In this document: positions 1-4,312 of the stretch, piece by piece
How positions within the stretch are numbered: the first letter of the stretch is position 1
How the letters are laid out: each line of letters begins with the position of its first letter
NCBI GenBank assembly: GCA_003230535.1
Contig: QIEW01000006.1
Coordinates: forward strand, 1-5,724
Length of the DNA stretch: 5,724 nt
From: a bacterium
GTDB lineage: Bacteria; SZUA-182; SZUA-191
Direction: 5' to 3'
Position numbers and translations under genes: made by a program
Notes under the pieces: model-generated
What the model saw: only the letters and a program-made list of their open reading frames with translations
Told to the model about the DNA's origin: nothing
Databases searched by the model: none

Positions 1-1059
1 AAACCTAAACTAAAAAGCATTTTCCTGCAAATTACCAACCGCTGTAATCTCCGCTGTAAGCACTGCTACACCGCTCAGGATAACACGCCTCCAGCCGAGC
101 TGCCCGCCGCTAAAATACTGAGCATCATAGATGAACTTTGCCGCATGGGAGGGACAGGAATAACCTTTTCCGGCGGGGAGGTCCTCACTTATCCCGACAT
201 TACAGATATCATAAAATATGCGGCCCGGAAGCTGCGGGTGCAGCTTCTCACCAACGGCACACTGATAACCCGGGACCTGGCGCATCTTCTCGCTGACTTG
301 GGCGTAAGGGTTCAGATTAGTATGGATGGCTCAACTCCCGAGGTGCATGATCGGCTTAGGGGTAAGGGAGCATATGCCGGGGCCAGGCGGGGAATTGAGT
401 TACTGCAATCTGCCGGAGCTCAGGTCCGCCTTAATCTATGCACGGTCATTATGAAAGACAACCTGCAAGATCTGCTGAATATTGTAGACCTTACCCAGGA
501 GTGCGGCTTGCCGCTGCTGCGTTTTATTCCGCTGCGTTGTGCCGGCAGGGCCCAAAACGCCTGGAAGCAAACTCAAGCTACCCTGGACGAGTATACCGAC
601 TTTTTCCGCCGGCTATTTACTCAAACTCATCGAGGTCTCCAGGTGAGTAGCGGACTGAGCGGCATGGTCTTTTCCTCTCCCCGGCACAAGGTGCCGGAGA
701 GGTGGTGTCCGCTCGGGGATAAGCTGGATATTCTGCCCCGGGGGGATGTTTATCCCTGCGTATTTTTTATGGAAGAAAAGTTTCACCTGGGCAATATTTA
801 TCAGGATAAGTTGGCCGATATTTTTAATGCCGGCAAACTGGGATGCCTGGCTCAGGATTGCGCTGCCCGCCGGGCGAAAATTAACCGGTGCCGGGAGTGT
901 CTGTGGCGTAATTTCTGTCAAGCGGGTTGCCCGGGTCTGGCCTATACTCACACAAACAGCCTGTGGGACATAGACTGTTTTTGCCAATTGCGTCAAGAGC
1001 TTTACCCTCAAATAATTTTTGATACAGCGCAGCGGAAGGCGGGTAAAAACCAAAGGTGA
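1..1059 (+). CDS. Radical SAM/SPASM domain protein (5'-truncated by window edge)
   Basis: Open in frame 1 from the first base, so the start lies outside; 352 codons are visible. The radical SAM signature CX3CX2C (CNLRCKHC, visible residues 15, 19, 22) would bind the [4Fe-4S] cluster that cleaves S-adenosylmethionine, and FSGGE (56-60) is the SAM-binding GGE motif. The C-terminus is a SPASM domain: C236-X11-G-X4-C253, then C297-X2-C300-X5-C306-X3-C310 and C326/C328, ligands for auxiliary iron-sulfur clusters. Extra cysteines at 282 and 287 lie between. The family modifies ribosomal peptides, activates sulfatases or acts as a peptide maturase; substrate cannot be read here. The stop overlaps the next gene's GTG by GTGA, implying translational coupling with the peptidase-like protein. 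An internal ATG at 145 would remove the cluster motif and is not the start. Confidence 0.93.
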   Translation, partial: KPKLKSIFLQITNRCNLRCKHCYTAQDNTPPAELPAAKILSIIDELCRMGGTGITFSGGEVLTYPDITDIIKYAARKLRVQLLTNGTLITRDLAHLLADLGVRVQISMDGSTPEVHDRLRGKGAYAGARRGIELLQSAGAQVRLNLCTVIMKDNLQDLLNIVDLTQECGLPLLRFIPLRCAGRAQNAWKQTQATLDEYTDFFRRLFTQTHRGLQVSSGLSGMVFSSPRHKVPERWCPLGDKLDILPRGDVYPCVFFMEEKFHLGNIYQDKLADIFNAGKLGCLAQDCAARRAKINRCRECLWRNFCQAGCPGLAYTHTNSLWDIDCFCQLRQELYPQIIFDTAQRKAGKNQR

Positions 1060-1622
1060 CAGGCAAGGAGCGGTCAGAGGATCTTCTTTCCCATGTCTTA
1101 GATTTGTGGCGTAAAACAGGTAAGATTAGCTGCCTGCCGGCTACCGGCGACAGTATGGCTCCCCTAATCGGCCCCAACAGCGTGCTCGAGGTTGTCCACT
1201 GTGAGCCTAAAGCGCTTAAGGCAGGCGATATTGCGCTTATCCATAACGGGAAAACTCTGGTAGTCCATCGCCTGGTCTACCGGCAGATTGTCGGCGGCCG
1301 GGTTTTTTGGGCTGAAAAAGGCGATAATTCTTCTCAACTATCCTTTATCCCTGAAGAAACCATCCTTGGCCGGGTAAAGCGCATAGAAAATAATCTCGGG
1401 GAACGATGGGTGGACAGAGGCTTACACCGGTTGATTAATCGGCTGATCGGAGTGTATTGGAAGCCGGTTATCCGTATATTCGGGGTTAAGCGGAAGATAA
1501 GCGAAGGGGCATCTGGGGACCGGGAGCATTCCCGTATTTATCTGCTGGGCGGTCGCTGGTTCTACTTACAGTATATCCCGAAGCTGTTGACTAACCTGTG
1601 CTGCCGCCGGAGCAAGTCATAA
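1056..1622 (+). CDS. S24/S26-family (signal peptidase I-like) protein, Ser/His type
   Basis: 188 aa from a GTG overlapping the upstream stop; no strong Shine-Dalgarno, so coupled translation is likely. GDSMAPLI (31-38) is the serine box of S24/S26 peptidases with S33 as the nucleophile. The usual bacterial lysine is replaced by histidine in VVHRLV (H71), as in SipW/archaeal/ER-type signal peptidases, and EKGDNSS (87-93) matches the conserved GDN box. There is no obvious N-terminal membrane anchor; only a weakly hydrophobic amphipathic stretch around 125-142, so it looks soluble or peripheral. The C-terminal ~50 residues are basic (KRK, CCRRSKS) and not recognised. Sitting between a radical SAM/SPASM enzyme and an HPr-kinase-like protein, it may process a peptide made or modified by this cassette; that role is inference. 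It could also be a non-proteolytic S24-like fold. Confidence 0.85.
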   Translation: MTGKERSEDLLSHVLDLWRKTGKISCLPATGDSMAPLIGPNSVLEVVHCEPKALKAGDIALIHNGKTLVVHRLVYRQIVGGRVFWAEKGDNSSQLSFIPEETILGRVKRIENNLGERWVDRGLHRLINRLIGVYWKPVIRIFGVKRKISEGASGDREHSRIYLLGGRWFYLQYIPKLLTNLCCRRSKS

Positions 1623-1687
1623 GTTCACAACTTACCTAACTGGATATGGATAGCATCGTCAAAAGATATGGTCTGGTCGCGGTTCCT
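1620..1687 (+). repeat. Direct repeat copy 1: duplicated start region of the HPr-kinase-like gene
   Basis: This stretch matches 1788-1855 at an offset of 168 bases, with about ten substitutions. It includes the sequence before the start and the first 14 codons. Here the frame reads MDSIVKRYGLVAVPQPE and ends at TGA 1695-1697. Of three differences within the first 14 codons, two are synonymous (GGT/GGC, GTC/GTT) and one is Leu/Pro. It is a gene-start remnant, by tandem duplication or loss of a paralogue. Confidence 0.85.
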
Positions 1688-1699
1688 CAGCCTGAATGA

Positions 1700-1724
1700 G
1701 TGGCGGGTTTCCTGAACCTGCCAC
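1700..1724. repeat. Palindromic repeat type A, copy 1
   Basis: Ten-base arms GTGGCGGGTT and AACCTGCCAC around a TCCTG loop, with one G-T wobble. The reverse complement of the 3484-3508 hairpin shares the whole TTTCCTGAA core, and its arm differences are largely compensatory. It sits just before the type B palindrome. Confidence 0.75.
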
Positions 1725-1735
1725 CACCTAAAAAA

Positions 1736-1768
1736 CCGCAGTCAGGTCTGAGGACCTGACTGCACAAA
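1736..1768. repeat. Palindromic repeat type B, copy 1
   Basis: Perfect 10-bp arms CAGTCAGGTC and GACCTGACTG around TGAG (1739-1762), flanked by CCG and CACAAA. The core and flanks recur identically at 3514-3547. On the plus strand it could act as a hairpin at the end of the upstream two-gene transcript, but no T-run follows, so an intrinsic terminator is not supported. Confidence 0.85.
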
Positions 1769-1769
1769 G

Positions 1770-1786
1770 TCCGCACCGTCGGTGCG
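1770..1786. repeat. Short GC-rich hairpin
   Basis: Inverted repeat of CGCACC and GGTGCG around GTC, directly after the type B palindrome and before copy 2 of the gene-start duplication. No T-run follows. It is not found at the second type B copy. Confidence 0.5.
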
Positions 1787-1787
1787 C

Positions 1788-1855
1788 TAAGTTCAAAACT
1801 TACCTAATTCAATATGGATAGCATCGTCAAAAGATATGGCCCGGTTGCGGTTCCT
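1788..1855 (+). repeat. Direct repeat copy 2: start region of the intact HPr-kinase-like gene
   Basis: Second copy of the 1620-1687 sequence. It covers 26 bases upstream of ATG 1814 and the first 14 codons. Neither copy carries a recognisable Shine-Dalgarno sequence before the ATG, so initiation is probably weak or leaderless-like if this start is right. Confidence 0.85.
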
Positions 1856-2887
1856 TCGGACGCCCAACTCACGGGCTTGGCCTATAGGGATTTTTATCGC
1901 ATTTTAGCGCTGGATGTTGAGATAAGGTCTGATATGCCGCAGCTATTGAAGCTGTTCCGTGGGAAATATGCCAATTTTATTAGCCCGGCGAAGGAGCGGG
2001 TTGATTGCAGCCTATATCTATGGGGCCGGGAGAGGTTGATCTTTGCCGACGGCAAAGTTATGCGCGCGCCTACTTTTGAGCAGATGGAAGGCCATGCCCA
2101 GGTGCTGTTTACTAACATGATCATTAACCGAATAACAGATTATTTTCTGGTCCATGCCGGGGTGGCGGCTAAAGATGGTCAAGGCGTCATAATTGTAGCG
2201 CCGTCTTCGCTGGGCAAAACCAGCCTGACCCTGAGCCTGACCAAACAGGGGCTGCAATTTTTATCGGATGAGTTTGCTCCCATTAACCGCCGCACCGGGT
2301 TGATTGAGCCTTTCCCCAGAACATTAGGTCTACGGCGAGGCGCCGCCAAATTGTTCCGGGATATAGACTTTGCCCAGCTTACGGCGTTCAAGAATCTCGG
2401 CAGCCGCAGCAAGTTCCTCTATGACGTCAATCTGCTGAACAATGCGTCCCTTAACCCATGTAAATTTTCGGCCTTGGTCATTTTGAGCCCCGGCCCTGAG
2501 GCAGAGTCGGGAAAATGTCATGTCATGGATGTGGCCCTTTATCAGCCGGAAGGACGGGTGATAAAGGCGCTAGCTGAGACCGGCGGGATTGAGCTGGTAT
2601 CGGTAAACCAGGAAACCGAATATCCAGTCTATAGGTTTTCAGTGGAGAAGAGCAGAACCCCCATCACTTGTTTTACCAGGATCTGCCGGGAGTATCAGGC
2701 TGAGATTCTTTATTACGAGCGTGTTTACCATTATACGCCTAAATTTGAAGCTGTCCCGACTTTAGAGCCGCTGGATAAATCCCAGGCGGTCATGCACATG
2801 CTTAAGCATCTTATGAATTTTACCCGGAACAGCCGTCTGTATGGGGAGTTTGCCTGCCGAAAATCATCCTGGAGTTGGGCCGGATGA
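1814..2887 (+). CDS. HPr kinase-like P-loop protein (C-terminus frameshifted)
   Basis: 357 codons as read. ATG 1814 is the first possible start after an in-frame TAA at 1805-1807; no Shine-Dalgarno is visible. Central motifs are those of the HPr kinase/phosphorylase-like C-terminal domain: a FLVHAGVAAKDGQG strand and turn before the P-loop, Walker A APSSLGKT (129-136, [AG]x4GK[ST]), LSDEFAPI (150-157) as the Walker B-like acidic motif, and EPFPRTLGLR after it. Canonical HprK also has an N-terminal sensor domain of different sequence, so this is a paralogous family. Such proteins occur in RiPP loci, where some phosphorylate the peptide. The last ~11 residues (ACRKSSWSWAG) are unlike the family; the natural end continues in another frame to 2979, giving about 388 aa if one base is restored. 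Third gene of the cassette; substrate unknown. Confidence 0.82.
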   Translation: MDSIVKRYGPVAVPSDAQLTGLAYRDFYRILALDVEIRSDMPQLLKLFRGKYANFISPAKERVDCSLYLWGRERLIFADGKVMRAPTFEQMEGHAQVLFTNMIINRITDYFLVHAGVAAKDGQGVIIVAPSSLGKTSLTLSLTKQGLQFLSDEFAPINRRTGLIEPFPRTLGLRRGAAKLFRDIDFAQLTAFKNLGSRSKFLYDVNLLNNASLNPCKFSALVILSPGPEAESGKCHVMDVALYQPEGRVIKALAETGGIELVSVNQETEYPVYRFSVEKSRTPITCFTRICREYQAEILYYERVYHYTPKFEAVPTLEPLDKSQAVMHMLKHLMNFTRNSRLYGEFACRKSSWSWAG

Positions 2888-2979
2888 TAAAGGATACCGA
2901 CTGTTACCGCCTTACCGTGGGCCGCCTGGAGCAGATGGTATCTCTGGTGGAAGGGGTGTTGACCAAAACAGTAACATAA
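2851..2979 (+). pseudogene. Displaced C-terminal tail of the HPr-kinase-like gene
   Basis: In frame 1 from about 2851 the DNA reads LPKIILELGRM, then KDTDCYRLTVGRLEQMV, ending at TAA 2977-2979. It reads like a smooth C-terminal continuation for a kinase-like protein. It starts exactly where the upstream frame becomes atypical (after YGEF, 2840-2851). Rereading one base, i.e. a single missing base near GAGTTTGCC, joins both frames. This may be a true mutation, a sequencing error or a -1 ribosomal frameshift; there is no classic X-XXY-YYZ slippery heptamer. Confidence 0.7.
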
Positions 2980-3000
2980 ACCTGGACAAAAGTAAATTTT

Positions 3001-3072
3001 ATGGCTATCATATATGTATCCTTGGGCGGCGGGATTGGGGAGACCTGCCGCTATAAATCCCTCTGCAACTAA
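3001..3072 (+). CDS. Candidate micro-ORF, 23 aa, two cysteines
   Basis: ATG to TAA gives MAIIYVSLGGGIGETC followed by RYKSLCN. It starts 22 bases after the restored stop of the kinase-like gene and in the same frame. It has a triple-glycine hinge and two cysteines (16, 22). There is no good Shine-Dalgarno. It could be a small peptide of the cassette, the fragment of a lost gene start (IYVSLGGGIG resembles the first strand and loop of some nucleotide-sugar-binding enzymes), or chance. Confidence 0.25.
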   Translation: MAIIYVSLGGGIGETCRYKSLCN

Positions 3073-3080
3073 CAATTAAA

Positions 3081-3085
3081 GGAGG
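3081..3085 (+). promoter_or_regulatory. Strong Shine-Dalgarno site
   Basis: AAAGGAGGAAATGT precedes ATG 3092 with a 6-base gap after GGAGG. The nearer ATG at 3088 is only 2 bases away and gives a 5-codon frame, so 3092 is the likely start. Confidence 0.6.
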
Positions 3086-3091
3086 AAATGT

Positions 3092-3172
3092 ATGTGCAAG
3101 ATTAACTCATTATATTTATTCGTAATTATTGCCACCATGTTAGCGTCCCCCTTGTATAATATAAAAGTATAG
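3092..3172 (+). CDS. Candidate small hydrophobic peptide, 26 aa
   Basis: Reads MCKINSLYLFVIIATMLASP then LYNIKV. A short basic start, a hydrophobic run (LYLFVIIATMLA, residues 7-18) and a polar tail give the look of a signal peptide or single membrane segment. It has the best Shine-Dalgarno in the window (3081-3085). It overlaps the TATAAT box and the first base or two of the structured RNA region, so either the reading frame or the promoter may be fortuitous. It could be a membrane microprotein, a truncated gene start, or a leader peptide. No family recognised. Confidence 0.35.
   Translation: MCKINSLYLFVIIATMLASPLYNIKV
3155..3160 (+). promoter_or_regulatory. -10 box (TATAAT) before the structured RNA
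   Basis: A perfect TATAAT lies 10 bases upstream of the closing stem of the RNA element at 3171. The only -35-like sequence is TTGCCA at 3129-3134, with a 20-base spacer, which is too long for a standard sigma-A promoter. The support is therefore the -10 box and its position. Confidence 0.45.
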
Positions 3173-3356
3173 ATAGTGGTTGGGGCGTGACAGACCGTTT
3201 CCCCCTTGGGCTCCCGTGAGGAAAGCCCGTAGGTGAGCTTGGGTCGTCACGCTCTTGACACTCCCGTAGCCCGAACAGTTGCTTGGGCATAAAGAGCCCG
3301 TATTGCAAGGCTGGGAACAAGAAGGTTTTACCATGAGCCAACCACCTATACTATCT
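3171..3356 (+). ncRNA. Candidate structured non-coding RNA, unassigned (~186 nt)
   Basis: The ends pair: GTGGTTGG (3176-3183) with CCAACCAC (3338-3345), extended by AGATA (3171-3175) with TATCT (3352-3356) across a 6-base bulge. Inside are two arms. One is GCGTGAC/GTCACGC (3185-3191 with 3246-3252) plus GACC/GGTC (3193-3196 with 3242-3245). The other is TCTTG/CAAGA, TCCC/GGGA and AGCC/GGCT (3253-3271 with 3309-3322). CCCGT recurs four times inside. A TATAAT precedes it, and no T-rich terminator follows. There is no matching T-box, cobalamin, TPP, SAM or c-di-GMP core. Size and end pairing recall 6S or raiA-type RNAs, but the three-way junction argues against the 6S rod. Strand is set by the promoter. 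Confidence 0.5.
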
Positions 3357-3357
3357 T

Positions 3358-3480
3358 TATGCTCTGCTTAAAAATAAAACTGCCTGGAGAACCTTATTGC
3401 CTATAAAAAATTCTTGACAACGAACACAGTTGCTTTTTCAAAGAGGAGAACTTGACCCATAATCTGAAATATTATTTTCT
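3358..3480. other. Intergenic stretch with weak gene-start signals
   Basis: AT-rich sequence between the RNA element and the repeats. TTGACA (3414-3419) has only a poor -10 (TTCAAA, 17-base spacer). AGAGGAG (3442-3448) precedes TTG 3452, opening an 18-codon frame that ends inside the type A hairpin (TGA 3503-3505). This may be a gene start interrupted by the repeat. No family is recognisable. Confidence 0.25.
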
Positions 3481-3482
3481 GT

Positions 3483-3509
3483 GGTGTCAGATTCAGGAAA
3501 TCTGACACC
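3483..3509. repeat. Palindromic repeat type A, copy 2
   Basis: Perfect 11-bp arms GGTGTCAGATT and AATCTGACACC around CAGGA. Inverted, it matches the 1700-1724 hairpin in the TTTCCTGAA core, and arm differences keep pairing. Confidence 0.8.
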
Positions 3510-3513
3510 TCTT

Positions 3514-3547
3514 AACCGCAGTCAGGTCTGAGGACCTGACTGCACAA
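3514..3547. repeat. Palindromic repeat type B, copy 2
   Basis: Identical to 1735-1768 across AACCGCAG, the 24-base palindrome (3518-3541) and CACAAA. As at the first site, it directly follows a type A hairpin, so A and B travel as a composite unit. Confidence 0.85.
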
Positions 3548-3551
3548 AATT

Positions 3552-3629
3552 TCCCCTCATCCTGACCCTCTCCCCGCTGGGGAAAGGGAATAAAAAGTAA
3601 ATTCCTTGTATCTATACGTTTGAATTACC
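3552..3629. repeat. Palindromic repeat type C with conserved flank, copy 1
   Basis: TCCCCTCA, CCCTCTCCCC and a GGGGAAAGGG arm form a C-rich/G-rich hairpin, followed about 25 bases later by CTATACGTTTGAATTAC. The same order is found at 5527-5597. The C-rich core resembles a palindromic intergenic repeat seen in many bacterial genomes. Confidence 0.7.
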
Positions 3630-3634
3630 GAAAA

Positions 3635-3688
3635 CTCCCGCTATGGAAGCAACCAGCGGGAGCGTATGTAAGATCCCGAATTATTCGG
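3635..3688 (+). promoter_or_regulatory. Two-hairpin leader before the signal-peptide ORF
   Basis: CTCCCGCT (3635-3642) pairs with AGCGGGAG (3655-3662) over a 12-base loop, and CCCGAA/TTCGGG forms a second hairpin (3674-3688) ending 7 bases before the AGGAGG at 3696-3701. It could control translation or be another repeat; no known riboswitch core was recognised. Confidence 0.35.
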
Positions 3689-3709
3689 GTGAAAGAGGAG
3701 GTAAAGCCA

Positions 3710-3799
3710 TTGAGAAACAGGGCGTTTTTTGGAGTAATACTATTATTATTGTGCGCTGGTGTGGCGCGGGCTGAAGACCACAGCTACAATGACTATTGA
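3710..3799 (+). CDS. Signal-peptide ORF, 29 aa, probably truncated secreted protein
   Basis: TTG start 8 bases after AGGAGG (3696-3701); reads MRNRAFFGVILLLLCAGVARA then EDHSYNDY. It has a textbook signal peptide: basic n-region, hydrophobic core FFGVILLLLCAGV (residues 6-18) and an ARA cleavage site at 19-21. Only 8 residues would remain after cleavage, too short for an ordinary exported protein. From about 3774 another frame gives a tyrosine recombinase tail, so the junction at about 3770-3785 has most likely replaced the rest of this gene. Alternatives are a secreted signalling peptide or an intact micro-ORF. Start and signal peptide are well supported; function is unknown. Confidence 0.5.
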   Translation: MRNRAFFGVILLLLCAGVARAEDHSYNDY

Positions 3800-3884
3800 C
3801 ATATACGGTCACTGGGTTCCATGAAAAGGGCGTGAGGGGCTAGAAGAAGACCTTTTATGTCCTGTACTGAAAAGGCGCTTTTGA
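3774..3884 (+). pseudogene. Tyrosine recombinase (phage-type integrase) C-terminal remnant
   Basis: The frame from 3774 reads KTTATMTIDIYGHWVP, then TGA (3822-3824), then KGREGLEEDLLCPVLKRRF and TGA 3882-3884. TxDxYGHxxP followed by a Gly-rich, acidic tail is the end of phage-type integrases, with the Tyr codon at 3804-3806 as the nucleophile. The TGA occupies the position where Gly is usual (YGHxxPG), one base from GGA. Upstream R-K-H-R catalytic residues are absent. The remnant ends 60 bases from the tRNA-Leu 3' end and points toward it, as expected for an integrase beside its attachment site. The match is short, but both blocks fit in order. Confidence 0.6.
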
Positions 3885-3943
3885 TCGCCTGAAGCAAAAA
3901 CAACTTCAGTAAGCACCTGATAGCGTTGATAAATATTTGGGTG

Positions 3944-4031
3944 TGGTGCCGAAGCGGGGACTCGAACCCCGATGGGACTGCTCCCACTAGATCCTGAATC
4001 TAGCGCGTCTACCAAATTCCGCCACTTCGGC
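3944..4031 (-). tRNA. tRNA-Leu (anticodon CAG)
   Basis: 88 nt on the minus strand including encoded CCA (3944-3946). Acceptor arms GCCGAAG (4025-4031) and CTTCGGC (3948-3954) pair fully, with A as discriminator. The anticodon stem CTAGA/TCTAG encloses TTCAGGA, giving CAG, read as leucine (CUG codons). A long variable arm (TGGGAGCAGTCCCA) marks it as a class II tRNA. The T arm contains GGTTCGAGTCC. Its 3' end faces the recombinase remnant, so it is the probable attachment site. Confidence 0.97.
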
Positions 4032-4046
4032 TCATGAGCATCTCAC

Positions 4047-4075
4047 TTTTTAGCATTTTTATACCTGCCTGTCAA
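4047..4075 (-). promoter_or_regulatory. Promoter of tRNA-Leu
   Basis: On the minus strand, a perfect TTGACA (4070-4075), a 17-base spacer and TAAAAA (4047-4052), preceded by a TG extended -10 element. Transcription would begin about 8 bases before the mature tRNA 5' end. Confidence 0.7.
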
Positions 4076-4153
4076 TAAATAACCTGAGTTCGATATAAAT
4101 CTTATTGTATTTACAAGCTTATTTTAGTTTTTCCTGAGATTTGCATAAAAAAG

Positions 4154-4182
4154 TTGACGTACCTCCCGTTGGTGTAGATAAT
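4154..4182 (+). promoter_or_regulatory. Promoter of the transposase remnant
   Basis: TTGACG, 17-base spacer, GATAAT: five of six matches in each box. It lies 47 bases before the decayed start codon at 4229 and points along the IS982-like remnant, so it is probably the old element's own promoter. Confidence 0.6.
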
Positions 4183-4216
4183 GTTTTGTAAAAGCAGGTA
4201 TTATCATATTCAACAA

Positions 4217-4291
4217 AGAGGTGCACAAACGGATTTAGTTCGGTTGCTTTGTGATGTCGATGATTTTTGCAAAGATTTTGTGCTTTGCTGA
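4217..4291 (+). pseudogene. IS982-like transposase N-terminal remnant
   Basis: Reading from ACG 4229, the frame gives TDLVRLLCDVDDFCKDF and stops at TGA 4289-4291. The VDDFCK block is characteristic of the N-terminus of IS982-family transposases, which begin with a short leader and [FL]C.VDDFC. AGAGGT (4217-4222) lies 6 bases before ACG, where ATG is expected, so the start appears to have mutated. An in-frame ATG at 4181 would give 36 aa but has no Shine-Dalgarno. The catalytic DDE region is missing and no terminal inverted repeat pair was found, so only the 5' part survives. Confidence 0.6.
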
Positions 4292-4308
4292 AAAAACCGC
4301 TGTTTTTT
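4291..4308 (-). terminator. Weak hairpin with T-run after the epimerase
   Basis: AAAAAAC and GTTTTTT enclose a 4-base loop 4 bases beyond the epimerase stop (4313). The stem has a single G-C pair, so termination in either direction would be weak. Confidence 0.3.
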
Positions 4309-4312
4309 TGTA

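Noticed and set aside
1739-1762. Type B palindrome as an intrinsic terminator
   Set aside because: The hairpin is strong but followed by CACAAA, not a T-run, and the same unit occurs elsewhere as a repeat.
2841-3056. 71-codon plus-strand frame over the kinase-like gene end
   Set aside because: Pro/Gly-rich composition and frame overlap mark it as a shadow of the displaced C-terminal tail.
3171-3356. Retron msr/msd or group II intron RNA
   Set aside because: The complementary ends would fit, but no reverse transcriptase gene is in the window and no domain V-like catalytic motif is visible.
1700-3547. CRISPR array
   Set aside because: Repeats are few, palindromic and irregularly spaced, with no spacers or cas genes.
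3888-3908. CTGAAG/CTTCAG hairpin after tRNA-Leu as a terminator
   Set aside because: Only six pairs, with the T-run in the loop rather than after the stem on the minus strand.
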